Below, piece by piece: positions 1-7,085 of a stretch of DNA of 18,646 nt. Under the pieces are notes generated by a model, which was not told the DNA's origin, made no database searches, and was given only the letters and a program-made list of their open reading frames with translations. Both the position numbers and the translations under genes were made by a program. Position 1 is the stretch's first letter; the number at the start of each line of letters is the position of its first letter. The stretch comes from JABIEQ01 sp964516055 (GTDB lineage: Bacteria > Patescibacteriota > Patescibacteriia > Magasanikbacterales > UBA922): the NCBI GenBank assembly GCA_964516055.1, contig CAZEYK010000016.1, forward strand, positions 1-18,646, in the 5' to 3' direction.

Positions 1-578
1 CTATTCATTTCTTCACCAGCAATAACTGTTGATTTCCAGGTTACTACGCCGCTTAATGAAATAATGGCAACTTCGGTGTTTCCTGCACCAATGTCTACAA
101 TCATACTTCCTATTGGATCTTGAATAGGCATACGCGCACCAATAGCGGCTGCCATAGGTTCTTGGACAAGATGTACTTTTCTTGCTCCTGCCGCTATGCT
201 GGCGTCTTCTACTGCTTTCATTTCTACTTCTGTTACTTCAAGTGGTACAGAAATAACAACTCGTGGACGTGGGGCAAGAGAAAATCCGTCCTCATGAACT
301 TTTTCGATAAAGTATCGAAGCATTTTTTCTGTTACTTCAAAATCGGAAATAATTCCGTTTGCGAGCGGACGGGTTACCATGATATGTGGTGGTGTTTTTC
401 CAAGCATGGCCTTTGCCTCATGACCTACAGAGAGAATTTGTTCTGTTTTTGTGTTGATAGCAACAACTGTAGGTTCATTGATAACGATACCCTTGTCTTT
501 GATGTAGACGAGGGTATTTGCGGTGCCAAGATCAATGGCGATATCTTTGCTGAATTTTCCGAAAAAGCGGTTGAGCAT
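1..578 (-). CDS. mreB: Rod shape-determining protein MreB (3' end outside window)
   Basis: Bacterial actin homologue that polymerises on the inner face of the membrane and guides cell-wall synthesis to keep a rod shape. The reading frame on the minus strand begins ATG at 578 and stays open to the window edge (192 codons). The N-terminus has the actin-type phosphate-binding loop IDLGTANTLVY at about residues 15-25. It continues with family signatures PLANGIISDFEVTEKML, VVISVPLEVTEVE, VQEPMAAAIGA and the second phosphate loop DIGAGNTEVA. The spacing of these motifs matches full-length MreB of about 340 residues, so roughly the last 45 percent is missing. It lies 42 nt downstream of proS on the same strand and probably shares its transcript. 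No good SD sits before the ATG; a GAGG lies too far upstream. Identity is essentially certain. Confidence 0.96.
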   Translation of the reverse strand, partial: MLNRFFGKFSKDIAIDLGTANTLVYIKDKGIVINEPTVVAINTKTEQILSVGHEAKAMLGKTPPHIMVTRPLANGIISDFEVTEKMLRYFIEKVHEDGFSLAPRPRVVISVPLEVTEVEMKAVEDASIAAGARKVHLVQEPMAAAIGARMPIQDPIGSMIVDIGAGNTEVAIISLSGVVTWKSTVIAGEEMN

Positions 579-620
579 AATAGTTCAGGATGTTTTGTTC
601 CTCATTCATGGAAGTTGTTG

Positions 621-2117
621 TTAATAGGATCTGGCGAAGAGAATTTTTCGGCAATCTTCTTTTTCGGTGAAGATGCAGGTTCCTCGTTCGTCTTGTGCGG
701 ATAATGGCATGCAACGTGCTGATGCTTTTAGTGATTTGAGTATGTCTTCATATTCTTCACTGTCATCGGCAAAGCATGATACATATCCAGGATTATCATC
801 GGTGCTGAATGCTTGTTCAAATGCTTCTTTTGTTTCTACGTGTTGGCTATTGTTTTGTGTATGCACTAATGCTCGGGTGTAAAGTGTTTCTTGTATTTCA
901 TCCAATATACGTACGACAGATGAAATAAATTCTTCGGTTGTTACACTTGTTTTTTGGTTTGCTTCTTGATCTCTTCGTGCCATGAATACACTATTTTTTT
1001 CTATATCACGTGGGCCAATTTCAAGCCGAATTGGTACTCCTTTTTTGATATGTTTCCAATTTTTTTCTCCATTTGTTTGGTCTTTTGTGTCTATTGAGGT
1101 AACGAGTGGTTGATTGTTATATTGTTGTTCGTCGAGTTGTCCTTTAAGATTTTTGGCAAAGGTTAGTACTTGTTCTTTTTCTTCTTCTGTTTTAAAGATA
1201 GGGATGATGACTACATGAATAGGCGCAATCTTTGGTGGAAGTACAAGTCCATTATCATCGCTGTGTGTCATGATAATTCCTCCAATAAGCCGAGTGGATA
1301 CCCCCCAAGACGTTGTCCACGCGTATTGTGTTTCCCCTTCTTGATCAACAAAAGAAATGTCTTGTGCTTTGGCAAAGTTTTGTCCAAGGAAGTGAGAAGT
1401 TCCTGCTTGCAGTGCTTTATTGTCTTGCATGAGTGATTCTATGGTGTAGGTATTGTCTGCTCCAGGAAATCGTTCTGTTGCTGTTTTTTCTCCTTTGATT
1501 ACTGGCATGGCAAGAATATCTCTGGCAAAGACTTCATAAATATCGAGCATTTGCATTGTTTCTGCTTGCGCTTCTTCTTTTGTTGCGTGGGCGGTATGCC
1601 CTTCTTGCCAGAGAAATTCTGATGTACGCAAAAAAAGGCGTGTTCGCATTTCCCACCTCACAACGTTTGCCCACTGGTTGATAAGAATTGGTAAATCACG
1701 ATATGATTCTACCCATTTTTCAAACATTGCTCCGATAATTGTTTCACTTGTTGGCCGTACAATAAGGGGTTCTTCTAATTCTCCTGCTGGGACAAGTTTT
1801 CCATCTGGTCCTTCTTCTAGTCTGTGATGAGTAACAACAGCACATTCTTTGGCAAAGCCATCTACATGTTTTGCTTCTTTTTCAAGAAAACTTTTGGGAA
1901 TAAAAATAGGAAAGTATGCATTTTCGTGTCCAGTTTCTTTAAACTTTTTATCAAGATGTTTTTGGATGTTTTCCCAAATAGCGTATCCCCATGGTTTTAT
2001 GACCATGCATCCGCGTACTGGTGAGTGTTCTGCCATGTCTGCCGCTTTGATGACTTGCTGATACCATTCAGGATAATCTTCTTTTCTTGTTGGGGTGATT
2101 GCTGTTTTTTGTGACAT
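621..2117 (-). CDS. proS: Prolyl-tRNA synthetase, archaeal/eukaryotic (type 3)
   Basis: Class II aminoacyl-tRNA synthetase that charges tRNA-Pro with proline in the cytoplasm. At 498 residues it matches the archaeal/eukaryotic-like (type 3) ProRS. It has the N-terminal KEDYPEWYQQVI, motif 1 around GYAIWENIQ and YFPIFIP, motif 2 RTRLFLRTSEFLWQEGHTAH and motif 3 WGVSTRLIGGII. No INS editing domain lies between motifs 2 and 3, as is usual for this class. The C-terminal domain keeps scattered cysteines (C..C..C) that may bind zinc, and ends in the type-typical Tyr (FARSY). It starts one base after the stop of the upstream membrane-protein gene (TAA T ATG), with no SD, so its translation is probably coupled to that gene. 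A second ProRS of another class lies 1.8 kb away at 3951-5669. This copy has the base composition of the native genes, so I take it as the resident enzyme. Confidence 0.96.
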   Translation of the reverse strand: MSQKTAITPTRKEDYPEWYQQVIKAADMAEHSPVRGCMVIKPWGYAIWENIQKHLDKKFKETGHENAYFPIFIPKSFLEKEAKHVDGFAKECAVVTHHRLEEGPDGKLVPAGELEEPLIVRPTSETIIGAMFEKWVESYRDLPILINQWANVVRWEMRTRLFLRTSEFLWQEGHTAHATKEEAQAETMQMLDIYEVFARDILAMPVIKGEKTATERFPGADNTYTIESLMQDNKALQAGTSHFLGQNFAKAQDISFVDQEGETQYAWTTSWGVSTRLIGGIIMTHSDDNGLVLPPKIAPIHVVIIPIFKTEEEKEQVLTFAKNLKGQLDEQQYNNQPLVTSIDTKDQTNGEKNWKHIKKGVPIRLEIGPRDIEKNSVFMARRDQEANQKTSVTTEEFISSVVRILDEIQETLYTRALVHTQNNSQHVETKEAFEQAFSTDDNPGYVSCFADDSEEYEDILKSLKASARCMPLSAQDERGTCIFTEKEDCRKILFARSY

Positions 2118-2118
2118 A

Positions 2119-2511
2119 TTAAAATGATAATTTTTGATACCGTTTCATAGAAAAAAGGAATGAGACAACGACAATTGTAAGCATAACAAAAAGGCCAAAG
2201 TTCCATATGGTGAGCCATCCTTTTCCTTGTAAAAATAAAACAAAGATAATAATTGAGGAAATACCACTTGCTTCGTGAAAGCTTTTTTGTACGTGACGAA
2301 AGAGTGGCAATTTTTTATTTATGAGGCGGTACAGTGCAAAGATAATGATGGAATTGGTTCCGATGAGGGAAAAGAATAAGGTAATGTAAAAAAAGATAAA
2401 GCCTGTGGTATTTCCATCGAAAGGATTGATGTTGATAATAACAAATATCCACGCAACCCAACAAAGAATTGTGGCAAGTCCCATGATTGTGAGGTATTGT
2501 TTGAGGTTCAT
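2119..2511 (-). CDS. Small four-helix membrane protein, CPR-type family
   Basis: A 130-residue integral membrane protein of unknown function. Hydrophobic segments lie at about residues 8-28, 36-62, 83-96 and 99-121, with a short basic tail (MKRYQKLSF). The N-terminus MNLKQYLTIMGLATILCW resembles a small protein family I recall as common in Patescibacteria genomes; that recollection is not a search result. An upstream in-frame ATG at 2571 would add 20 residues, but it overlaps the -35 element of the best promoter (2543-2571), so ATG 2511 is the better start. Its stop overlaps the start region of proS (TAA T ATG), which suggests one transcript membrane protein-proS-mreB. A link to translation or cell shape is only suggested by position. 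Confidence 0.8.
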   Translation of the reverse strand: MNLKQYLTIMGLATILCWVAWIFVIININPFDGNTTGFIFFYITLFFSLIGTNSIIIFALYRLINKKLPLFRHVQKSFHEASGISSIIIFVLFLQGKGWLTIWNFGLFVMLTIVVVSFLFSMKRYQKLSF

Positions 2512-2542
2512 ATATGGTAATGGTTGTTTTTCAATTAAGATA

Positions 2543-2571
2543 ATCGTACTAGTTTTTAGTGTGTTTGGCAA
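2543..2571 (-). promoter_or_regulatory. Promoter of the membrane protein-proS-mreB unit
   Basis: On the minus strand a -35 TTGCCA (2566-2571) and a -10 TACGAT (2543-2548) are separated by exactly 17 bp. The expected transcript start is near 2536, about 25 nt before ATG 2511. The longer ORF start at 2571 would lie upstream of the transcript. Confidence 0.6.
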
Positions 2572-2584
2572 GTTTATAAAAATG

Positions 2585-2635
2585 AAGAAGCCGCAGTTGA
2601 TATGTGCTTTTGTGAAGCATCAACTGCGGCTTTTT
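2585..2635 (-). terminator. Strong hairpin terminator after the FAD oxidoreductase gene
   Basis: A 12-bp perfect stem GCCGCAGTTGAT (2590-2601) pairs with ATCAACTGCGGC (2619-2630), and A/T pairs plus one G-T pair extend it outward to 2585/2635. The loop carries a smaller GCTT/AAGC stem. A T-run follows on the plus strand, and CTTCTTCATTTTT follows on the minus strand. It lies between the stop of the minus-strand FAD gene (2658) and the promoter of the next minus-strand unit, so its likely use is to end the proS2-FAD transcript. It also marks the border between GC-rich and AT-rich genes. Confidence 0.8.
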
Positions 2636-2657
2636 GGGACGGATTGTCCTTGACCAT

Positions 2658-3938
2658 CTAGATGACGGCCTTTTCCACCTGCGAGAAGTCGCGGTCGATT
2701 TTGAAAGAGCTGATGTCGATGTCGACGCCATCCAGCCTGAAGGTGACGTCTTCACCCATCAGTTGGCGCACGATGTGCGCCACGATCTTACTGCTGAAGG
2801 GGGCGTGCATGAGGCCGTGCCCTGAAAACCCAACCGCGTGGATCAGGTTTTTGGTACCCTGGCTGATGTCGATGATCGGATTTGCATCCGGAGTCATCGC
2901 ATAATAGCCCGCAGTCTCTTGAGGTTTGGTGGGGACGAAGTTGTCTTCGCCGATGGCGGGGATCCACCGGCTGAGCTCCTCCCAGACGGTGACGAAGTGA
3001 CCGTCGATGTCGTGCCCGGCGAATCCGGGCGGGATGATGTCCTGGCACTTGTCGGTGAAGTGGTGGTCGGGGTCCACCTCCTTGAGCCAGGACATGAGGA
3101 ACTTGTCCGTTCCTTCGGGACGACAGTAGGCACCTTTTTCGGTGACAACCATCGGCCAGCAGGAGACATTGACGTTCTTCGGCTTGACGAAGTACAGGAC
3201 TCTCTTGTGCGGCTCTATGGGCAGGGCGGGGACGCCCATGAGCTCGCTGAGGCGGGGTGACCAGGCGTTGGTGGCGTCGACGATGATGTCGACCGCGAGG
3301 TCACTCTTCTGTTTGCCGGGATCACGCGGATCCTCGACAACGAGATGAGTGATGACGTCGTTCTTGTGCCGAGCGCCAACGACCTGGGTGTTGGTCATGA
3401 CCGTGGCGTTGTCGGCGTCTTCCCTGAGACGCCGCACCAGGGTCAAGTAGATGAGGTCCGGGATGAGGAATCCGTCGGTGTCACACCAGGTGGCACCAAT
3501 AATTTTCTCCGCCAGGAAGGGAAACTGTTGGTGCAGTTCCCTTCCGACAAGGACCTGGGCGTTGTTGAGTCCCCACACGCGTTGGCGGGTGTTGTTCCCG
3601 CCGGCGTCTGCGAATTTGTCGAGGTTGGCGTACGGGTAGAGGTAGCCCACCTTGCGGTAGACCGTTTCCTTCAGCCCGTGGACCTCTTGGAACTCATCGT
3701 AGTAGCGGCATGCGAAGCGCATGCCGCGGACGGTTGCCTCGGTGGTGAACTGCGCGCGGATGCACGCAGCGCTTCTTTGGCTGCTCCCGTTACCCGGGGT
3801 GGCCTTCTCGATGAGAATGACCTGGTAACGAAAATTGCCGTCAGCGTCTCGTTCTTGGGAAAGATCCCAGGCAGTGACTGCACCGGTTGCACCGGCGCCA
3901 ATCACTGCCACGATAGGGCGAGGATCCTTTGTCTTCAT
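2658..3938 (-). CDS. FAD-dependent oxidoreductase, DAO/FOXRED1-like
   Basis: A 426-residue flavoprotein of the D-amino-acid oxidase fold. The N-terminal dinucleotide-binding motif is VAVIGAGATGAVTAWDL (about residues 10-26), with the acidic ribose-binding end at VILIEKATPGNGSSQ. The C-terminal half has the run PIEPHKRVLYFV, GAYCRPEG, ETAGYYAMTPDANPIID and GFSGHGLMHAP, which resembles FOXRED1 and the sarcosine-oxidase/proline-dehydrogenase-beta branch in order and spacing. The substrate cannot be read from sequence; a secondary amine or amino acid is expected. The gene follows bacterial-type proS by 12 nt, and its SD (TAGGAG) overlaps that gene's TAG stop, so the two are co-translated. With a P5C dehydrogenase nearby and no PutA-type proline dehydrogenase in view, it is a candidate proline-oxidising enzyme (inference). 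It is strongly GC-rich compared with flanking genes; the line 3001-3060 counts 39 G+C of 60. Confidence 0.85.
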   Translation of the reverse strand: MKTKDPRPIVAVIGAGATGAVTAWDLSQERDADGNFRYQVILIEKATPGNGSSQRSAACIRAQFTTEATVRGMRFACRYYDEFQEVHGLKETVYRKVGYLYPYANLDKFADAGGNNTRQRVWGLNNAQVLVGRELHQQFPFLAEKIIGATWCDTDGFLIPDLIYLTLVRRLREDADNATVMTNTQVVGARHKNDVITHLVVEDPRDPGKQKSDLAVDIIVDATNAWSPRLSELMGVPALPIEPHKRVLYFVKPKNVNVSCWPMVVTEKGAYCRPEGTDKFLMSWLKEVDPDHHFTDKCQDIIPPGFAGHDIDGHFVTVWEELSRWIPAIGEDNFVPTKPQETAGYYAMTPDANPIIDISQGTKNLIHAVGFSGHGLMHAPFSSKIVAHIVRQLMGEDVTFRLDGVDIDISSFKIDRDFSQVEKAVI

Positions 3939-3950
3939 TGTCCGTTTCTC

Positions 3951-5669
3951 CTACGTGATGTTGTAGTCCGAGATCTCGTTGATCGGGACGATCTTGGAGT
4001 CATTGCCGACGCGCGGCTTGATCTCCACATGTCCCGGGGGAGTCCTCCTTCCGATGATGATCTTGTAGGGAATGCCCCAGAGGTCGGCGTCCTTGAAGGA
4101 CACCGCGGGCTTGATGTTATCCCTGTCGTCGTAGAGCACGGCGATGCCCTGTTTTTTGAGCTCTTGGTAGAGCTCTCGGGCTTCGTCCTTGCGGTTGTCG
4201 TCGAGCGGGATGATCATGGCCCGGTACGGCGCAAGCGCCGCAGGCCAGATGATCCCGTCGTCATCGTTGTTTTGTTCGATGACCGCTGCGATGATGCGGG
4301 TGACACCGATACCGTAGCAGCCCATGAGGAAGGGCTGACGATTGCCCTCTTCGTCCATGAACGTTGCACCCATGGACTGGGAGTATTTGGTGCCGAGCTG
4401 GAAGATGTGGCCGATCTCGATGCCACGAGTGACCTGAAGGTCACCCTTCCCACAATGGGAGCATCGGTAGCCGGCCTGCGCGTTGTGCAGGTCGTGGTAC
4501 TCTGTGGGCTCCTCGAGCAGGAACCCATCGATCACCTGACCAAAGTTGACGTCCAGCCAGTGGTGGTCGAAGAGGTTGCCGCCGCAGAGGATGTTGGTCA
4601 TCCCCTTGACGCTCTCGTCGTAGAGAACGCGACAGCCGGTGATCTTGATGGGACCAGCGAAGCCCACGGGGGCTCCGGTGACCTCGATCACGACGTCGTC
4701 GGGGGCGAGGTCGACCGACATACCACCGACAACGTTGCTGATCTTGATCATGTTGAGTTCCAGATCGCCGCGCATGCACACGGCGACAGGGAACGACTCC
4801 TCCCCCACTCCGGCCACGCAGATGATGGTCTTGACCATCTGGGTGGCGGACATGGTGAAGTGCTTCTCGAGCTCTTCGACCGAACGGATGTTCGGCGTGT
4901 GCTCGAGGTGGGCTTTGCTGGTGGGGCCACCGTTGACGCCATCCGGGATCAGGCTGACAGCCTTTTCCTGGTTGGCGCTATACTTACACTGGTCGCACGT
5001 GAGCAACCAGTCCCCCCCGGCCTCGGAGATCGCCATGAACTCGTTGCTGCCACTGCCGCCGATGGGACCGGAGTCCGCATCGACTTTTGTGAACGTGAGT
5101 CCACAACGCATGAAGATGGCTTCGTAGGCCTTCTCCATGACTTCGTAGGCCTTCCTCATGCCTTCCCCATCCCTGTCGAATGAGTAGGCGTCCTTCATCT
5201 CGAACTCACGTCCGCGCAACAGGCCGCCGCGGGGGCGGAGCTCGTTGCGGAACTTGTGTCCGATCTGGTAGAGGTTGAGCGGGAGCTGACGCCAACTGTT
5301 GACGTGCTCCCGTGCGAGGGCGGTGACGACTTCTTCTGCCGTGGGGGAAAGTGCGTACTCCCCCCCATTGCGATCCGTGGTGGTGAAGAGGGTCCCTGCG
5401 TTTTTGTACTTCGACCACCGGTTGGACTCTTCCCAGAGTTCCCGGGGATGAAGGATGGGCATCTCGATCTCCACCGCACCGGTGAGATCCATCTCCTCGC
5501 GGATGATGGCGCGGATGCGCTGGAGGACTCGAGTCCCCAGGTGATTGATGGCGTAGACACCGGGTCCAGTTTGGGTCATGAGACCCGCCCGGACCATGAG
5601 CTGGTGTGCTCGGGTGTCTGCGTTTTTGGGATCTTCCCGCCTGGTGGGCGGGAGTTTGCTGACGAGCAT
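3951..5669 (-). CDS. proS: Second prolyl-tRNA synthetase, bacterial type with INS editing domain
   Basis: A complete 572-residue bacterial-type (type 1) ProRS. It shows the family N-terminus EDPKNADTRAHQLMVRAGLM, motif 1 region MPILHPRELWEESNRW, and motif 2 FRNELRPRGGLLRGREFEMK (about residues 140-159). A long INS insertion follows from about CDQCKYSANQEKA to the start of motif 3, and motif 3 is GCYGIGVTRIIAAV. The anticodon-binding domain ends the protein. In known members INS hydrolyses Ala-tRNA-Pro; the resident type-3 enzyme at 621-2117 lacks it. The start is set by a strong SD AAGGAG (5676-5681) six bases before ATG. It is GC-rich unlike the native genes and heads an operon with the FAD oxidoreductase. 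Key residues look intact, so it should be active. Its role beside a second ProRS is open: editing, resistance to an inhibitor of type-3 ProRS, or a regulated back-up. Confidence 0.96.
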   Translation of the reverse strand: MLVSKLPPTRREDPKNADTRAHQLMVRAGLMTQTGPGVYAINHLGTRVLQRIRAIIREEMDLTGAVEIEMPILHPRELWEESNRWSKYKNAGTLFTTTDRNGGEYALSPTAEEVVTALAREHVNSWRQLPLNLYQIGHKFRNELRPRGGLLRGREFEMKDAYSFDRDGEGMRKAYEVMEKAYEAIFMRCGLTFTKVDADSGPIGGSGSNEFMAISEAGGDWLLTCDQCKYSANQEKAVSLIPDGVNGGPTSKAHLEHTPNIRSVEELEKHFTMSATQMVKTIICVAGVGEESFPVAVCMRGDLELNMIKISNVVGGMSVDLAPDDVVIEVTGAPVGFAGPIKITGCRVLYDESVKGMTNILCGGNLFDHHWLDVNFGQVIDGFLLEEPTEYHDLHNAQAGYRCSHCGKGDLQVTRGIEIGHIFQLGTKYSQSMGATFMDEEGNRQPFLMGCYGIGVTRIIAAVIEQNNDDDGIIWPAALAPYRAMIIPLDDNRKDEARELYQELKKQGIAVLYDDRDNIKPAVSFKDADLWGIPYKIIIGRRTPPGHVEIKPRVGNDSKIVPINEISDYNIT

Positions 5670-5731
5670 GGTGTGCTCCTTGGCTGCGTCCCAATTTAAT
5701 GGAACGATTTGTTGTTGTGACCTTTTAACAA

Positions 5732-5756
5732 AAAGGAGATCCTGCGAATCTCCTTT
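5732..5756 (-). promoter_or_regulatory. Leader hairpin or operator palindrome before bacterial-type proS
   Basis: A 9-bp inverted repeat AAAGGAGAT/ATCTCCTTT with a 7-nt loop lies just downstream of the predicted start of the minus-strand proS transcript. In that transcript it is extended by TAACA/TGTTA with a two-base bulge and carries a U-run in and after its right arm. The same right arm can instead form a second hairpin, CCTTTT-TGTT-AAAAGG. A third small stem, CGTTCC/GGGACG, lies between it and the SD. It could be a 5' stabilising stem, an attenuator or a repressor site; sequence alone does not decide. Confidence 0.5.
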
Positions 5757-5765
5757 GTTACTGGC

Positions 5766-5793
5766 AGAATATCATGTTTTTACATAACGTCAA
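5766..5793 (-). promoter_or_regulatory. Promoter of the bacterial-type proS-FAD oxidoreductase operon
   Basis: On the minus strand a -35 TTGACG (5788-5793) and a -10 TATTCT (5766-5771) are separated by 16 bp. The predicted start near 5759 gives a leader of about 90 nt containing the hairpins noted at 5732-5756. The region is AT-rich, unlike the GC-rich gene it serves. Confidence 0.55.
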
Positions 5794-5808
5794 GTGTAGG
5801 TGTGCATA

Positions 5809-5837
5809 TTGACAAATTTTTATAAAATATACATTAT
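5809..5837 (+). promoter_or_regulatory. Promoter of the proline iminopeptidase gene
   Basis: A consensus -35 TTGACA (5809-5814) and a -10 CATTAT (5832-5837) are separated by 17 bp. The start would be near 5844, about 33 nt before ATG 5877, with SD AAGGAG at 5864-5869. It is back to back with the minus-strand proS promoter, the two -35 boxes being 15 bp apart. Confidence 0.65.
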
Positions 5838-5876
5838 CTATGCAGATCGGTTTTCTACAACACAAGGAGATATTCC

Positions 5877-6854
5877 ATGAACACGGAATTTCGTTTGTAC
5901 TCCCCTATCGATCCTCATGTCAGTGGTATGCTTTCTGTCTCTGACGGGCATACGCTGTATTGGGAATGTTCGGGGAATCCCAGTGGAGTCCCCGTTTTGG
6001 TTCTTCACGGTGGTCCCGGTGCTGGTTGCTCGCCCAAGATGCGGCAGCTGTTTGATCCGTTGTTCTATCGGATCATCATGTTTGACCAGCGCGGTGCTGG
6101 TCGTTCGCGTCCTCACGCGAGCGTTGTGCATAACACGACCCGCCATTTGATCGCGGACATTGAATGTCTGCGTGAACACCTTCAGGTCGGTCGCTGGTTG
6201 ATCGTTGGGGGTTCGTGGGGTGCGACGTTGGCACTTGTCTACGCCGCCAATCACCCTCAGAAGTGTTCTGGTTTGATCTTGCGTGGAACTTGGCTTGGTC
6301 GTAATAGTGACATTAATCATTTCATGACTGGCATGGGTGGTCATAGGCCCAACGAGTACGCTACGTTCGTTCGTCACGTGGGACTTACTCCCCAGACGGC
6401 AACGGCTAGCGAGCTTCTGCATGCCTATGCTCAGCGGTTGTTGTATGATTCGTCGTCATCGGTTTTTAATTCGGCGGCCATGGCATGGTTTTCCTATGAG
6501 GGGGCGTTTGCTACGGTTGAACTTGGTGATCCTCCTGCACAGGATGAAGAGACGATGGCTATCGCCCTGGCGATGGCGCGTTTGGAGCTTCACTATTTCC
6601 TTCACAGCGTGTTCTTGCAGGACGGATATATTCTCGATCGTGCAACGAATGTGCTGCGTGTGCATCAGATCCGGGGAATCTTGCTCCATGGTGAGCATGA
6701 CTGGATTTGTCCGCGTGATGGAGTGACGGAATTGGCACAGCGTTGGACTCAGGCGGATCTGCGCTTGATTCCTCATGCGGGGCATTCCCGCTGGGAAGCG
6801 TCGTTGACCCAGGCGTTGCTTGGGGCGATTGATGAGTTCAAGTCTTCTCTCTAG
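5877..6854 (+). CDS. pip: Proline iminopeptidase (prolyl aminopeptidase, S33 family)
   Basis: Cytoplasmic alpha/beta-hydrolase that removes N-terminal proline from peptides. At 325 residues it has the usual length. It shows the oxyanion-hole motif LHGGPGAG (43-50), DQRGAGRSRPH (70-80), the nucleophile elbow GGSWGA with Ser113, RGTWLGR (136-142, the family RGIFL site), the acid in HGEHDWICP (Asp275) and the catalytic His303 in PHAGHSRW. The family usually has GRYD before the acid residue; here it is GEHD. No signal peptide is seen. The start is fixed by SD AAGGAG seven bases upstream. It is the only plus-strand gene between the two proline-related minus-strand units, and it could supply free proline to the synthetase and the catabolic enzymes. 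Its composition is richer in GC than the native genes, though less extreme than the flanking GC-rich genes. Confidence 0.94.
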   Translation: MNTEFRLYSPIDPHVSGMLSVSDGHTLYWECSGNPSGVPVLVLHGGPGAGCSPKMRQLFDPLFYRIIMFDQRGAGRSRPHASVVHNTTRHLIADIECLREHLQVGRWLIVGGSWGATLALVYAANHPQKCSGLILRGTWLGRNSDINHFMTGMGGHRPNEYATFVRHVGLTPQTATASELLHAYAQRLLYDSSSSVFNSAAMAWFSYEGAFATVELGDPPAQDEETMAIALAMARLELHYFLHSVFLQDGYILDRATNVLRVHQIRGILLHGEHDWICPRDGVTELAQRWTQADLRLIPHAGHSRWEASLTQALLGAIDEFKSSL

Positions 6855-6869
6855 TTCTTTTTTCTTCCG

Positions 6870-6905
6870 GCACATTCATCATAAAAATAACCAAGATGAA
6901 TGTGC
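6870..6905. terminator. Hairpin after pip
   Basis: An 11-bp perfect stem GCACATTCATC (6870-6880)/GATGAATGTGC (6895-6905) with a 14-nt loop lies 15 nt after the pip stop codon. There is no U-run directly after it, so it may stabilise the mRNA end or act together with the terminator at 6949-6977. Confidence 0.5.
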
Positions 6906-6948
6906 GTACCTATGTGTGGAAAATTTTTTCTATAGATCGGTAATATAA

Positions 6949-6977
6949 AAAAAGAAACCCAAATAGGGTTTCTTTTT
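6949..6977. terminator. Bidirectional intrinsic terminator downstream of pip
   Basis: A 12-bp stem AAAAAGAAACCC (6949-6960)/GGGTTTCTTTTT (6966-6977) with loop AAATA. T-runs lie on the 3' side on both strands, so it can stop pip transcription and also minus-strand transcription coming from the ALDH12 unit. Confidence 0.8.
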
Positions 6978-7014
6978 GCTTTTATATAAATAAAACATTC
7001 TTTATATAAGAGCG

Positions 7015-7061
7015 AAGAGCAAGGGTGATATAAGATATCTTTCTTACATCCCCTTGCTCTT
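7015..7061 (-). terminator. Hairpin after the cysteine-rich ORF (ALDH12 unit)
   Basis: An 11-bp perfect stem AAGAGCAAGGG (7015-7025)/CCCTTGCTCTT (7051-7061) surrounds a 25-nt AT-rich loop. It lies 24 nt beyond the stop of the minus-strand ORF at 7086. It has no clear U-run, so it is a weaker terminator candidate than 6949-6977. With the two hairpins above it fills most of the 231-nt gap between pip and the next gene; nothing else is seen there. Confidence 0.5.
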
Positions 7062-7085
7062 AATTATCCTTGTTGTTGGAGGAGA

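Noticed and set aside
120..704. 194-codon plus-strand ORF
   Set aside because: Antisense to mreB and the end of proS; the cysteine- and phenylalanine-rich translation is an artefact.
2580..2660. Insertion-sequence end or attachment site at the left edge of the GC-rich block
   Set aside because: The inverted repeat is a single compact hairpin typical of a terminator; no transposase, integrase or matching copy at the right edge.
3345..5183. 612-codon plus-strand ORF
   Set aside because: It lies wholly opposite the FAD enzyme and bacterial proS genes, has no recognisable domains, and is the usual long mirror frame of GC-rich coding sequence.
5670..5790. T-box leader before bacterial-type proS
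   Set aside because: The only similarity is a TGGGAC-like stretch; the conserved T-box bulge sequence is absent.
6855..7085. Small gene between pip and the cysteine-rich ORF
   Set aside because: The stretch is filled with three hairpins and AT-rich sequence; no supported ORF.
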